64,000 nucleotides of DNA from Aphrocallistes beatrix (GCA_963281255.1 OY725489.1:3038001-3102000); one strand, 5' to 3'; positions 39,235-50,489 are shown, counted from the first letter of the stretch. A program made the numbers and translations. The notes: a model not told the origin generated them from the sequence alone.

Positions 39235-40016
39235 ATCCCTAGCCTCCAAGACAACAACTCTCATAGGCGAGGATACAGATCTATTGGTTCTGTTGCTGCA
39301 ATACACAACAATGCAAAGAAGATATACTTCCGCTCGGATAATGGGAAACAAACCATAGTGTCAAGGTGATAAAGCAGGTGCTTGGGGGCGAAATATGCCA
39401 CATTCTGCTTTTTCTGCATGCATTCACTCTGTGTGACACCACTTCCAGCATTTTCGGGCTCGGAAAGAACCCTATTCTGTACAAGTTCAAAGAAGATTCC
39501 ATCTTAAAAAGCTATGCTAGGGTGTTTTCAGCACCAAACCAAGACCCAGTTGTGATATAAAGCACAGGTTATAAAGTCATGATCGCGTTGTTCAATGCAA
39601 AACCTGGGGATAGTATTTGCGACTTGAGAAACATTATCCTCTGCAAGAAAGTGAGTGCAGCCAAAAGCTTCGCTACACCCGAAAGACTGCCGCTTACAGC
39701 CTCCACCACGAATTTTCTCTCTGAGGTGCTATTTCCAGGTAGTGATATGGATGGGCACGGCTGATGGTATGTAGGTCACCGTATGGGGATGGAACTGCCA
39801 AGATAACAGCCTAATCCCAGTCATGTTGGACAGTAACCACTCCTGAAAATGATCCGCTGGAACTGTTCCACAGGCTATAGTAGTCTCAGATGTAGCTGCA
39901 GAAAAAAAAGACTCAGCTGTTCCCAAGCATGCGGACGATGCCAAGATGACAACTGTGGCAATATGAAAGAAGGAATTGTATCGGATGATGAAACCGAAGA
40001 AGAAATTGAAATGTGA
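39235..40016 (+). pseudogene. Decayed gene of an uncharacterised DTD/Cys-tail family
   Basis: Readable pieces in order: LIGEDTDLLVLLLQYTT (~39255-39305), an acidic DxD-like block reminiscent of PIN/FEN-type nucleases; ICHILLFLHAFTLCDTTSS and IFGLGKNPILYKF (~39395-39490); ALFNAKPGDSICDLRNI and PERLPLTAST (~39585-39705); and a C-terminal cysteine-rich tail from the ATG at 39849 (NCSTGYSSLRCSCRKKRL, CSQACGRCQDDNC), ending EEEIEM and a stop at 40016. From memory, many invertebrate and fish genomes carry multi-copy proteins with HAFTGCDTTS, LPPT and a CxC..C....CSC..CG.C tail; their function is unknown. Frame changes between the blocks show this copy is dead. A gypsy LTR begins 12 bp downstream. 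Confidence 0.6.
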
Positions 40017-40027
40017 ACATATCAATC

Positions 40028-40200
40028 TGTAACGTAGTTAGTTAGATACTAGTTTATTGAAGTACCAAGTAAGCTAGAGAGAAATACAGTATAAAAAAAC
40101 TAACACACAATGTTTGCCTAATGCAAGAGTATATGTAGTAAACCTAAGGGTGAATCTACTGGGTGGTACAGACTGTTAACCATGGATCTAAACCGTTACA
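40028..40200 (-). repeat. LTR of a Ty3/gypsy element
   Basis: 173 bp beginning TGTAACG and ending CGTTACA, the TG...CA pattern with 7-bp inverted ends. A purine-rich tract (AGAAGAGGAGGTGATGTAA on the minus strand) borders it at 40200-40215, placing it as the 3' LTR of the element reading leftwards. Only one LTR is present. Fossil. Confidence 0.75.
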
Positions 40201-40215
40201 TCACCTCCTCTTCTA

Positions 40216-41250
40216 AGAACCCCCGTCCGCTATTCGGAACCGAATTTAGTATGTCGAGCTTATCGAGTCATCTGAAAAGTTATCAGGCCAGAGTTCTTCC
40301 TGTAGCCATGTTGGTGGTTGTCTCTCTCTAGTCGATCTTCTGAGGTGAGTCCCTGGGTTGCTACCAATGTCACTCGGGTCAGTACCGACGGGATCTTCCG
40401 TGTCTGTCTCATTTCCACTGATCGTGTCTGACTCTGTGAGGTTAGCATCCTCCATCTCTGATTGACTTGCTAGGTTATTCCCCTCGACCTGTATCTCGAC
40501 ACTAGGTCGTGGACAGTTTTTACACCTATTCAGGTGAACTACTCTTGCTCTTCCATTCCGGAATCTGAGTTTCACATTAGGTCCTTTTCTCGACAGGACG
40601 AGATATGGCCCTTGAAAACATGGGCTGAGGCCGCTCTTCCTGTTCTGATCCTTAAGGAACACCCAACTTCCCAGTTGGCAATCTGTATCCTTTTTGCCCT
40701 TGTCGTAGTCTGCTTTCATTTTGGCCCTTGCTTGGGTGAGGCTTTCATTGACTTCGTCGTTCAGCAGAACTTCCATGTTTTCAAGTTCTTCAACCCATTC
40801 CGATACTGAGTTGCAGGCCTGCACAACAACGGGTTCAACTTCCACTACTGAAAGGGGTCTTGGGTCTACTCCAAACATGATCTTGTATGGGGCAAATCCC
40901 GTACTCGAGTTTGGTACTGCGTTCAAAACATAGCTCACCCTAGGGAGCAAGGTCGGCCAGTCCGTTATTTCCAAGTCGTGTTCTGCGATTAAGCAGCGGA
41001 TCGTCTGTTTGACCGATCTAATACCCCTTTCTGCTTGCCCATCCCCTTCTGGATGATATGCCGTGCTATGCTTCTTCAAAATGCCAAACTGATCGAGAAA
41101 TGTTCGAACTTCACCCCCATCTACGTTCGGCTCTTGGTCGCTTATCATTGAATCAGGAGGTCCGTGTCTGTATATCCAGCCGTGCCCCAACCCTTCAATA
41201 ATTGAGTGAGACTCTTGATCTAAGAGCGGAACCAACTCTACGTACTTAGA
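40216..41250 (-). pseudogene. Ty3/gypsy integrase, 3' part of pol
   Basis: The frame 40246-41235 shows the integrase core (DSMISDQEPN, GILKKHSTAYHPEGDGQAER, SYVLNAVPNSSTGFAPYKIM) followed by the C-terminal domain (GSWVFLKDQNRKSGLSPCF, GPYLVL, VVHLNRCK) and an acidic tail. It lies just upstream of the 3' LTR. The rest of the element towards 5' is absent, replaced at about 41250 by family B sequence. It is therefore a broken copy, and what remains reads well, suggesting moderate age. Confidence 0.88.
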
Positions 41251-41257
41251 GAGTGAA

Positions 41258-41617
41258 CGATTAGACTCATCATGGAATTATGACGTCATTGTCACATTTT
41301 AAAAAGTTAAGCAACACAGTTATTCGGGCATAACTCAGCAATCTGTATACTAACATACCTCACATATGATGCGACTTTCATCAAAAAATGATGACTCATC
41401 ACTTTGTTGTGACGTCATCATTACGCATCAAATTTTTAACATTTTAAAATTTGGTGATTTTTCGAGTGATTTCGATTTTAAAACTAAGATGGACATATTT
41501 AGAGATGATATCTCCCTTATAATTAACCAATGTCACCTCCAGGCGACCGAAGGGAGCCTCCGGCGGACACAAAGTGTCCGCCAGCCGCGCAGCGCAAGCA
41601 AGCGAAGCGCGCTTGTA
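41258..41617 (+). mobile_element. Family B element, 3' part, subtype B hairpins
   Basis: GAATTATGACGTCATTGTCA, ACTCATCACTTTGTTGTGAC and GATATCTCCCTTATAATTAA, then the hairpin module at 41540-41617. It has a perfect stem GGCGGACAC-AAA-GTGTCCGCC followed by GCGCAGCGCAAGCAAGCGAA and GCGCGCTTGTA. It begins right where the gypsy element stops. Confidence 0.75.
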
Positions 41618-41637
41618 ATCTATATCGCACGAAAAAT

Positions 41638-42121
41638 AACCAAATTTGATTGAAGAAGCTGCAAGGTACAGAAAGCAGATTTTTGGTATGTGGGAGTCTT
41701 TTGGCTATTGCTCCACTAAGTTCTTAGCTCAGACCAAAATGTCGACTCATCATGGAATTATGACGTCATTGTCACCTTTTTATAATTAGAAATTGCAGTT
41801 TTCGCCCATAAGCCATTTTAAGTGATATAAGGCTGAAATTTTAATACAATATGTATATTAATATACGTATTTCACATGTGATACAACTATCAAAAAATAA
41901 TCACTCATCACTCTGTTATGACGTTATCATTAGACATCAAAATTTAAAGAATTGACAAATTTTGTGATTTTTGGTGTGATATCGAATATAACAGTAGGAC
42001 AGACGTATTTAGAGGTGTTATCTCCCTTATAATTAATCAATGTGACCTCAGGCGCCCGCAGGGCTCCTCCGGCGGACACAGTGTCCACCAATCGCGCAGC
42101 GCAAGCAAGCGAAGCGCGCTC
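41638..42121 (+). mobile_element. Family B element, nearly full length
   Basis: Starts near AATTTGATTGAAGAAGCTGC, TATGTGGGAGTCTTTTGGC and runs through the whole B body (TTATGACGTCATTGTCACC, CACATGTGATACAACTATC) to a decayed module at 42049-42121 (GGCGCCCGCAGGGCTCCTCC). About 480 bp, non-coding. Confidence 0.7.
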
Positions 42122-42524
42122 TAATTATATAAAATAGAAAGTGGATAAAAACCTATTTATATATAGTGCTGGGCAAAATTCCTCCTTTCGAAAGTAGCGT
42201 CAGAATGCATTTGTAGAAGCGACTATATTAAGAATGAAAATAGGTAATGATTTTATAACGAGGGATATATACTCACTATACTTTTAGCCTGAGTAGTGCC
42301 TTTTGCTTTTTTGTTTGATTGCGTTGAAAATTCCTAGGATTATTCATCCACCTATTCTTCTCTTGATTTGAATCTTGAGTTTAATAGACTAAGTCCCTAA
42401 ATTTTGCATTAATGACATCTATGAAAACCCAACCACAATAGTTGAATTGGGGTATCTTTGAGCATTTATTTATGTTTGGCAAACGAAATTTAATATATGT
42501 AATTAAATTTCCTGATATACTCCG
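42122..42524. other. Intergenic, nothing recognised
   Basis: No gene or repeat identified. Confidence 0.4.
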
Positions 42525-43175
42525 TTTAACCGATGTCAGTATTAATTGTTTTAAATATGGATTTTTGAACTAAGCTTTAACCTGATCAGGGCTGGGGTTG
42601 GTTAACCGATATTCGGGGTCGGTTATTTTGGTTTCCTCCAGGGCGGTTAACCGGTTAACCGATGTCAATATTAATTAGTATAAATAGGGATTTGTCGACT
42701 AATATTTAACCTGATATTGAAAAATTTATCTTCAGTGGTCTCGAAATATACTATATAGTTAGAAAAAATGTAATAATATTGTAATAGCAAAATTGTAGAA
42801 GTAATATTCATGAATCTACATCGAAAAACAGTGAAATTAGTCTAAATATTTAGAAAATAAAGCAAATCGGCTAACCGATCCAAGATTTTCTTTACCGTTA
42901 ACCGTGATTGACGGCGGTTAATCGGTTAACCGAATCCAGCCTTGACCTGATATTGAAAAATTGATAATTTTCAGTGGTCTCGAAATATACTATGTGGTTA
43001 GAAATCAGTAAATCTATTACATTTACAAATTTTTGAAGTAATATTCTTAAATCTCCCTCGAAAAACAATTAAATCAGTGAAAAGATATTTAGAAAATAAA
43101 GCAGATCGGTTAACCGTCTAAGATTTCCTCAACCCTTAAAAGAGATTGACGGCGGTTAACCGAATCCAGCCTTGG
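42525..43175. mobile_element. GGTTAACC MITE, outer copy
   Basis: GTTTAACCGATGTCAGTATT through GGTTAACCGAATCCAGCCTTG, interrupted at 42597-42944 by a second copy of the same family. After the insertion it resumes with ACCTGATATTGAAAAATTG. The left terminus is decayed. Confidence 0.65.
42597..42944. mobile_element. GGTTAACC MITE, inner copy, 7-bp duplication
   Basis: CAGGGCTGGGGTTGGTTAAC at the left and GTTAACCGAATCCAGCCTTG at the right. ACCTGAT is repeated exactly at 42590-42596 and 42945-42951. The outer copy supplies the empty site, so the 7-bp duplication is well supported. Subterminal GGTTAACCGGTTAACCG palindromes. Confidence 0.85.
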
Positions 43176-43273
43176 CGTAATATATTCTAAATTAAGAAAA
43201 TAATTTATTGTCCCCTGGTGGTTCATAATAAGCGACCCTGACTGTAATTCAATTTAAATTCCTATACCATAGC

Positions 43274-44498
43274 CATAAGCGGAAAGTTGGGGGGGGCAGG
43301 GGGGGCGCGCCCCCCCAGATTTGGAAATTGAAAACCGGTTTGTTTAATTTTTGATGTTGAGATCTTAACGATATCTTGGCCATAATTTTATTCACAACAA
43401 TTTCGCCTACCAAAATGAATAACTCCATGATTGTTATTCTGTCACCTCGATTTTATGTCATCCCTTTTAATTGAGTTGCATAATATTCATCCTTAGAATA
43501 CCTACCCATGAAGTGTTACAATGTACATCATTTGTGATTAATCATATAAATGGGTTATTGTTGTAACCAGGTAGATTCGCTTCTTACTCCCTTTGATTTA
43601 TCACAATGGCTTCTAAACGAGTTCGAGATTCTTCCGATTCAGATGGTCAGCTCTTGATTCAGGTCTACCACGCCAAGAAACCTAAGGACAAATGATGACT
43701 AAATTAAAGAATTTTGCACAGATCTTTATACATCGGTGATGAAAACAGGTTCAAGGGCCCTACTGAGCGTTACTCAAAGCAAATCTCGACATAGTGGAAC
43801 TGATTCGCTGCACTCTTGAAGAGGAAAAGATGTCAGTTGTAGACCTGACAAGGCTGGTACTCTTTTATGATGATGACGTCCATCTTGATAATCTGCGTTT
43901 CGAGAGGAATTTGTGGTTTGAAAGGTGCCGTCAGGAGAATGCCTCAACGACGGTTGATATATTGTGAAGGAAACTCGTCGATGAATACGCGTTGAAATGG
44001 ATGATCCCCAATATGCACTCATTATTGTGTTATATATTTGTGCCTGCCTGTCAGTACATGCGAAGCTGAACATTCGTTTAGCATGTTACGTAGGATCCAC
44101 ACATATTTACGAAGCAGTCAGACTTAACAGAGGCTGAACCATTGCGCAATCTTGTCTGCACACAGAGATATCGTTCGTACATGGAACTTGATTCTCTCAC
44201 AGATGAATTTGTCGATAAAACAGTACAAAGAAAGAACATTTTCGGGCCAGCACTTAATTAATTGCTTGTCTGAGTATACACAGCTTCTTCATTAATTCGT
44301 CCCACTCAATTATTGCGTTAATTAGATTGTGTTTATCATAACATATTAATTACCTGACTATCAACATAGTATTGCTTAATTACAAAACTAATTGATTCAA
44401 ATACAAGATACAGGAGCAAAAAATTATACTACTAGCAGTTTGTGAGTGGGTCGCCTCCCCAGATATTATGGATTTTTGACAAAACTTTCCGCTTATGG
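43274..44498 (+). pseudogene. hAT transposon relic with hATC dimerisation domain
   Basis: Ends CATAAGCGGAAAGTT and AACTTTCCGCTTATGG, flanked by ACCATAGC (43266-43273) and TCCATAGC (44499-44506), an 8-bp duplication with one mismatch. Inside, an ATG at 43606 opens MASKRVRDSSDSDGQLLIQV and stops at 43695. Further on come LVLFYDDDVHLDNLRFER and, at about 44050-44115, STCEAEHSFSMLRR and IHTYLRS, the hATC signature of ZMYM/THAP-like hAT transposases. Most of the catalytic domain is missing and the frames are broken. Strong G and C runs lie near the left end (43290-43316). Confidence 0.82.
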
Positions 44499-44506
44499 TC
44501 CATAGC

Positions 44507-45024
44507 AAAGCAAGCATCCAAACTATCCAACTCAAATCCCACAAAATTTGAATAAATATTCTGAATGTGGGAGGATATTTGTCACGCAAATTTTTATTTT
44601 TTCGATAGTCAATGTCAGTGGATGCCTGGGGATATCAAAGAAACAATACGTCGCTTTCTGCTTCTCTAAGGATTGCTGAATTGTCATGTGTCTAGGATTA
44701 CATTAATGAAATCTGAGCTGTAGCAGAAATATTAGGGTCATGTTAAATAGAATGTACTTCATATAAAACAAACTATCCCCGAATGTAATGCAAATTTGAA
44801 TCTACAAAGTTCATATTATCAAAGATTATTATATTCATATGGCAGCAATAATAGTGTGCTATATCTTATGCTCAATCAATTTGATCATTAAATAGCAATT
44901 AATATAAAAAAGATTAAAGGGAATTTTACTATAAACTTGGGACTTAAGTTATAATTGAAAGGCACAAAGTGGCACAATTGTGTCGAGAAGTTCCGGATTG
45001 AAAATCGTATAGTAACTTTAATAA
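44507..45024. other. Intergenic, nothing recognised
   Basis: No gene or repeat identified. Confidence 0.4.
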
Positions 45025-45085
45025 CCTACCAAATTAGTTAGCGAAGTGTCGTGTAACGAAATGTCGGCATCCCATTTTATAACAC
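45025..45085 (-). repeat. Degraded RHFAT-type repeat
   Basis: AAATTAGTTAGCGAAGTGTC and GTGTAACGAAATGTCGGC read RHFVTRHFAN and a stop on the minus strand. This is the same terminus as at 24.97-25.02 kb and 29.02 kb, reduced to two units. Confidence 0.5.
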
Positions 45086-45124
45086 CAAAATTTGTAGTAG
45101 AATGTGTTTGCGAAGTCTAAGATA

Positions 45125-45699
45125 CTTAGGGCGGTCAGAAAGTTCTAATCAGTGTTATCATACACTCTTATTGTACCTTATTAGATTGATATTGAAGCTT
45201 GAATTTACTTCTTAACACATTCACAAGTGATACATATTTACAAAATCAAAATCTAGAGAAAACTCTTTGTATACCACTTCCTATATATTGTGTCGCTTGA
45301 GCCACCGTGTAAAATTATGGCCACAAACCACCCGACCTTCCCTCAAGAGTAACGACATTACAAGGGCATTACTAAGCGATACGAATGCTCAAATACAAAT
45401 CAATCTTAGCAAGTTGATGGGAATGATACTCTCTCAGATTCAAATATCTGATAATGGAGCCTACTTTTTAGGGAAGGACGAGTGGTGAACGGGTGATTTG
45501 TGGCCATAATTTTACACGGTGGCTCAAGCGACACAATATATAGGACGTGGTATACAAAGAGTTTTCTCTAGATTTTGATTCTGTAAATTGGTATCACTTG
45601 TGAATGTGTTAAGAAGTAAATTCAAACTTCAATATCGATCCAATAAGGTACAATAAGAGTATATGATAGCACTGATTAGAACTTTCTGACCGCCCTAAG
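45125..45699. mobile_element. Tc1-type MITE with ~220-bp arms
   Basis: CTTAGGGCGGTCAGAAAGTT at the left and AACTTTCTGACCGCCCTAAG at the right, TA on both sides (45123-45124 and 45700-45701). The arms stay complementary through ACACAATATATAGGA and GCCACCGTGTAAAATTATGG, leaving a centre of about 130 bp. The 73-codon frame inside is not a gene. Confidence 0.88.
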
Positions 45700-45835
45700 T
45701 AGCTTCTAAACTGGCCTCGAAGTGTGTAAAGGTTAAAGAAAATTCCAACTTACAGTACCTCAATAATAATTTTACATTACTAAAATAACTAGTGAAATAA
45801 ACAAGATAATTCCCAACCTGTGATATGCTTATCAT

Positions 45836-46018
45836 AGTCCTCTCTATTCTCATCTTTGATAGATTCCAGCTCCATCGCATGCATCGCAACTGGACTGGGA
45901 CTCGTGTGAAAAGTGTAGCTGTCTCATGGTAGCTTTTCTCCTGCCACAGGTTCTGCTGGTTCTCTTGCATCTTCTCACCGCTACAGTCAAGTCTTGGACT
46001 CGATCTTCCTTTGGCCAT
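45836..46018 (-). other. Possible unidentified exon
   Basis: From the ATG at 46018: MAKGRSSPRLDCSGEKMQEN ... LSKMRIERTMIS, then a CAG/GT donor-like site at about 45820. The segment is a little GC-richer than its surroundings. No homology is recognised and no second exon is visible. Confidence 0.25.
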
Positions 46019-46138
46019 AATAATATTCGCTCAGGGCTGTGAAATGTGAATGTAATAATAATGTGGCATCCGAATTTAGCTAATCAAAGCAGCTGTTATA
46101 TTATATGATAAAAAGTTGGATGAGCATTTATCTTCGAA

Positions 46139-46290
46139 CAAGCACGCTTCGCTTGCTTGCGCTGCGCGGCTTGCGGATACTGGGTGTCCGCAGAGTCGCC
46201 CTGTGGGCGCCTGGAGTCAGTCAATCTAACATATTTTGGATTTTTTTCCTGTATATAAATAGTGTAAACAAAGGTCGACGATTAAAGTCG
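46139..46290 (-). repeat. Family A 3' end with hairpin module
   Basis: The minus strand ends CAGGCGCCCACAGGGCGAC ... GCGCAAGCAAGCGAAGCGTG with CTTGT. Only the last ~75 bp of body precede it. The copy is truncated. Confidence 0.7.
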
Positions 46291-46299
46291 ACGATAAAC

Positions 46300-46785
46300 T
46301 AGCTAGATGAATACAAATATTCAAGCACAATAATATAGTACTTGATGATAATATAGTTTTTGAGCGAAGTCATGGAAACAAAGCAGATACGTATGATTCG
46401 TATGATGAAATTTCGACATTTGGGCACAGACAAGTCATTGTACAAGTTTAGTGAAATGGTTGTGTAGGGAAGTAGTGTGACATTTGTATATAGGTGGGAA
46501 GATTTGTGGTAAAAGGACATTGTACGTGTAACAGCATTGGTGTGTTTTTGACTGCAAAATATTGTGGTATCTGTGGAGAATTACCTAAGGAGTCCAAATA
46601 CAAGTATTGTATAAGGGGTGGACACTGGTGTAGCTAGGAATTGAAGCTTGCTAGGGCACAGGTAAATTATTTCTGTGTGAAACACGACGACGCCTAGAGT
46701 CGATAGTCAATACCTTACACATTGAAAGTACAAACTTTAATGTTTAATTTGTAGTGCGGCTAATGAACACTTCGTCGATGATGAC
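46300..46785. other. Intergenic, nothing recognised
   Basis: No gene or repeat identified. Confidence 0.4.
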
Positions 46786-47255
46786 ATTGTTTGAGAGTGA
46801 AGATTAAGCGTTTGAGAGTGAGGAGTGAGTGTGGTGAGTGTGGTGAGTGTGGTGTTTGAGAGTGAAGAAGAGTGAGTGTGGTGTTTGGGAGTGAAGAAGA
46901 GAGAGTGTGGTGTTTGAGGGTGGATGTGTTATACTAACGATATTTATACAATTTTCAATCCGTGACCCAGAAATTTTCAATCCGTGATCCCAGAAATTTA
47001 AAATCCGTGACCCAGAAATTTAAAATCCATGATCTAGAAATTTATATGTATACATTACAAACACCAAGTATGGTTTCCAAGAAATAAGTGAGTGTTGCGA
47101 AATAAAGCTGTTAGCTGAATCGTTGTTTCATATTTAATTGCCAGTGAACATGTGACATTTTACTGAAACCTTGACACTCACGACGAGATAGTGACAATTG
47201 AGAGGCCTACATACGGACACCGTAGAACTCAGGCCAAGAGGACTAGGATTTCCGG
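46786..47255 (+). repeat. LTR-like dispersed repeat, copy 1
   Basis: A purine-rich tandem (GAGAGTGAAGAAGAGTGAGT, GTGTGGTGTTTGAG; 46800-46925) is followed by iterated AATCCGTGACCCAGAAATTT units. A unique block then contains GCGAAATAAAGCTGTTAGC and CTTGACACTCACGACGAGA. The block recurs at 59282-59640, next to a gypsy relic, and in part inverted at 47905-47965. Probably an old LTR or its edge; broken fossil. Confidence 0.5.
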
Positions 47256-47309
47256 TGCATGTGCTAACAACTTATGTAATGTAAGGGAAATATTAGCCCA
47301 AGGGAAATA

Positions 47310-47496
47310 TTTTTCGAATATCATATTTTCGGATCCATATGAAAAATTATTCGTTGACCTTTGTTTACAATATAAATATAAAGGAAAAAATTCAAAAAAT
47401 AGTTTAGATTGAGTAACTCCAGGCGCCCGCATGGCGACTCTGCGGACACGCAGTGTCTGCAAGCCGCGCAGCGAAAGCAAGCGAAGCACGCTTGTC
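47310..47496 (+). repeat. Family A 3' end with hairpin module
   Basis: ATATCATATTTTCGGATCC, AAGGAAAAAATTCAAAAAAT, GATTGAGTAACTCCAGGCGC and the module 47420-47496 (TGCGGACACGCAGTGTCTGC, GCGAAGCACGCTTGT). Truncated at 5'. Confidence 0.7.
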
Positions 47497-47499
47497 AAC

Positions 47500-48327
47500 A
47501 TTATAAAGCAATCCAAGGTTATGATTTTTGATCCTATTTCCACATACCGTGCCACTGCAAGCGACCAGATATATTTTCAAAAACAAAAATACTGGAATCC
47601 CCGAAATTCAACCAGAATACTCAAATGACCGAAATTTCCGGGACTGAATCAAGTTCACACGTTGCCTACGCCTCATGTCTTGTAAATAGGTTCCTCGATT
47701 CGATCTTCAGTTACTTTGTAAGAAAAGTCGCTCTTGAATTAGTATCGTCGGTCATTGTTATCTTCCAAGCCCATTATCATTTCCAGTCTGTGTTAAAACT
47801 CGTTCCTCTGCCGTTACTTTAAAAACATACAAGGGTAAGCACTCATTTAAGAAGTTGAAGCCAGTCTAGAGTGGTCAGAAAAAAATTCAAACTGAAACTC
47901 ATCACGATCTCGTCGTGAGTGTCAAGGTTTCAGGAAATGTCACATGTCACGATTTGCTATTGGTTTTTCAATCCCAATTAATGCATATTAATAATTTATA
48001 TCTACTGTGGAGGAGTTATTCGCACGACCTTAGTCTCCCCTATTACAAAAAATCTCATAGTGCATGGACCATAGGATCCTAGGACACTAGGGGCCTGGAT
48101 AATTGCCAAGATCTCAGTTTGATTTGAAAACCACTATAAACTCTATGGAGATTTTGTATTACGACCCTAAAACCATAGATGGTGTTGATGACCTCCAACG
48201 AGGTTATGAATTTTTGATGCATCCAAATCTGATATAAATTTTGATGAATAAATTTATGCATAAATGTATTCATCAAAATTTACACACAATCTAAAGAATT
48301 TTGGGGAATGTGCAGCTTTATAATGTA
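47500..48327. other. Intergenic; inverted scrap of the LTR-like repeat
   Basis: 47905-47965 matches 47150-47200 inverted (TCTCGTCGTGAGTGTCAAGG). The rest is unidentified; 48110-48290 contains short inverted words (CATAAATGTATTCATC / GATGAATAAATTTATG). Confidence 0.45.
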
Positions 48328-49086
48328 CAGGGTGGGGCATAAGTTCTGTCGTACAAAATTATACTCAAACAATCTTAGTTATTATGGTCTTTAGAGATTG
48401 TAATTCGAATATTCTCAATGATTTTAAAAGATTTTTCGAGTCTAAGACCTAGAACTGTGTTTTGTATGGTGAGTTTTGTGGAGAAAATATGTGTCCTGGG
48501 ACGCAGCGAAAATCTAGAATCAGGGCCCACTGCTTCTATAAAAAAGGTCTCTATAATCGATGTTTCATGACGATTTAGCACCAGATACCTTTCATTCACC
48601 ATGGAAATATTTCACAAATCCATTGAATTAATTATAAGAAACGAGATAAAGTTATTATTTCACGAGTTCAAATTAGGTACATTTTGCAAAGCCTCCCCAA
48701 AATGGAACTTTTTTTCACATCACCAAAAAATCTGATCCAAATGGTTCTCAATATATACTGATCTAAATATCCTATATTTCAATAAATTTAGAGTGTTCGA
48801 GAAAAATGTGAGAGCTAATTTGTCCTAGAATTTGAAGATTCTAGAAAGATAATTTGATAAGCAGGGGCCCTGATTCTCGAATTTCGCTGCGTCCCAGGAC
48901 ACATATTTTCTCCACAAAACTCACCATACAAAACACAGTTCTAGGTCTTAGACTCGAAAAATCTTTTAAAATCATTGAGAATATTCGAATTACAATCTCT
49001 AAAGACCATAATAACTAAGATTGTTTGAGTATAATAACTTTTGTACCTAATGAAGAAGCTTAGGACAGAACTTATGCCCCACCCTC
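48328..49086. mobile_element. 760-bp long-TIR MITE, copy 4
   Basis: Ends CAGGGTGGGGCATAAGTTC and CAGAACTTATGCCCCACCC, TA at both flanks (48326-48327 and 49087-49088). The end sequence GTGGGGCAT differs from GTGACCCAT in copy 1 but does so symmetrically in both arms. The frame 48375-48602 mirrors that at 7689-7916. Confidence 0.85.
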
Positions 49087-49296
49087 TAATGAAAATTCAA
49101 AAGTTGGAAAACTTAAAATTCGTGGAATATATGTAGCAAATATATTCAAGTATATCATATGTTAGAGATACTGGGCCAAGTTTTTTTGAAAATACAACTA
49201 ACATGCATGGTCCATGTAAATAGAAATATTATATTAGAGTTCAATGCTTCATGCAAAATATTTCCTGTGTATGTGTGTATGTGGAGGGGGGGTCCA

Positions 49297-49587
49297 TCAG
49301 ACATCACTCTCCGAGTCCGTATGCGATTCACTTGGACTTTCTAATGATATTACTTGTTCGTTTTTCTCTGTTATATATAGATGTGGTGGAATCTCTTGTT
49401 CCAATCCCGGATCAGTAATAACACCTGCGAGCGAAAGTTGGTGCTGAATACCACAGCTATAGCAAAATGCTAGTTTACAGCAGAAACACGCTGTATGAAC
49501 TGATTTCCTACAGAGTTGACATTTGGCTTTTCTACATTGCAGGTCAGAGATTTGTAGAGTTGGCCGAATCTGGTGTTGAGTAATCAC
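49297..49587 (-). pseudogene. PiggyBac C-terminal zinc-finger exon
   Basis: CQLCRKSVHTACFCCKLAFC followed by YSCG is the cysteine-rich finger that ends piggyBac transposases, preceded by RPTLQISDLQCRKAK. It is in the same orientation as the N-terminal pieces at 51034-52629. An acidic tail (SHTDSESDV) follows. Likely the last part of that element. Confidence 0.7.
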
Positions 49588-49689
49588 GTACTACTATGTA
49601 ATACGAATTATTATTAAGCTGTTTTCATTCATTTTAGGTATGGTCAATTTGTTGTGGGTTGTGTGGCTATTCACTCACACAAAACATCT

Positions 49690-49905
49690 ATTTAGGAAAG
49701 AGCGGTGGAGCCGAAGGAGGTCGCCAGGTAGTGAGTGATTGAACTAGCACAGCCATATTATCGCAATTGTACCATTTATAAGCCCAAGTGAGAGGGTGCA
49801 TGTGAGTAACAAGATAGTCAAGATCTGGTGGAAGTTTGGTTGTAGAGGAAGTTCCGACCATTCCCGTTTTACGCTTGGCCAGATAGGCAGCCAGAAGAAT
49901 CTGTC
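49690..49905 (-). pseudogene. PiggyBac core fragment (second block)
   Basis: The minus strand reads ILLAAYLAKRKTGMVGTSS then TKLPPDLDYLVTH, resembling the LA..L..RK.G.VGT..sNRk.LP block after the second catalytic Asp of piggyBac. It could be the exon that follows the donor at about 51041. Disrupted elsewhere. Confidence 0.45.
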
Positions 49906-49924
49906 ACAGTAGATAACGTGCCGA

Positions 49925-50489
49925 GGTCTAAATATGAGGAGATGAAGTAACCCTTGCTGCAGAAAAACAGCCTATCTGTACACTCGTCTGGATGGACAAG
50001 AAATATCGTACAGGGGACAAGAAAGTGGTCTTCTTCACCAATTGCATCCCTGCGATTCCATCTTCAATAGAAAAGCAATGCCATCGAAAGAATATTCGTG
50101 ATGAAAACATGCACTATACGCACCAACTCATACACAGTCCACCCATTCTCAAAGCTTTCCAATTAAGCTTTTAAAGCTTTTCAAATTTCCGAATGGGAGC
50201 AGTGCATAGACATGATAGATCAGTAGACCAGCATGTAATACCTCTTTCATCCAAACGTGGGTACATGAAATTTTTATTTCATATTCTGGATTCGGCGGTC
50301 GTTAATGGATGGATCCTGTTTAAAACAGCCAAGCAAGAGAGAGGCGAATGGAACTCAGCAGCGAAGCAGCGTCACACTTTAGCATGGTTTAAAGAGAGTG
50401 TGATTCTCTCATTGTGTGGTGACTATACATCTAGGAAGAAGCCCCAATCAGTCCATGAACCAAATGCATCTGTACCTAGCCTGTCGATA
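49925..50489 (+). pseudogene. PiggyBac core fragment in opposite orientation
   Basis: The plus strand has TLVWMDKKYRTGDKKVVFFT followed by NCIPAIPSSIEKQ, then (with one frame change) MGAVHRHDRSVDQHVIPLSS and FHILDSAVVNGWILFKTAKQ. This is the third-Asp block (MGGVDRHD) and the hydrophobic helix of piggyBac. The expected VDRHD reads VHRHD, so the catalytic Asp is altered. It lies opposite in orientation to the other pieces of this locus, in what should be an intron. It is precisely the part the minus-strand pieces lack. Confidence 0.7.
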
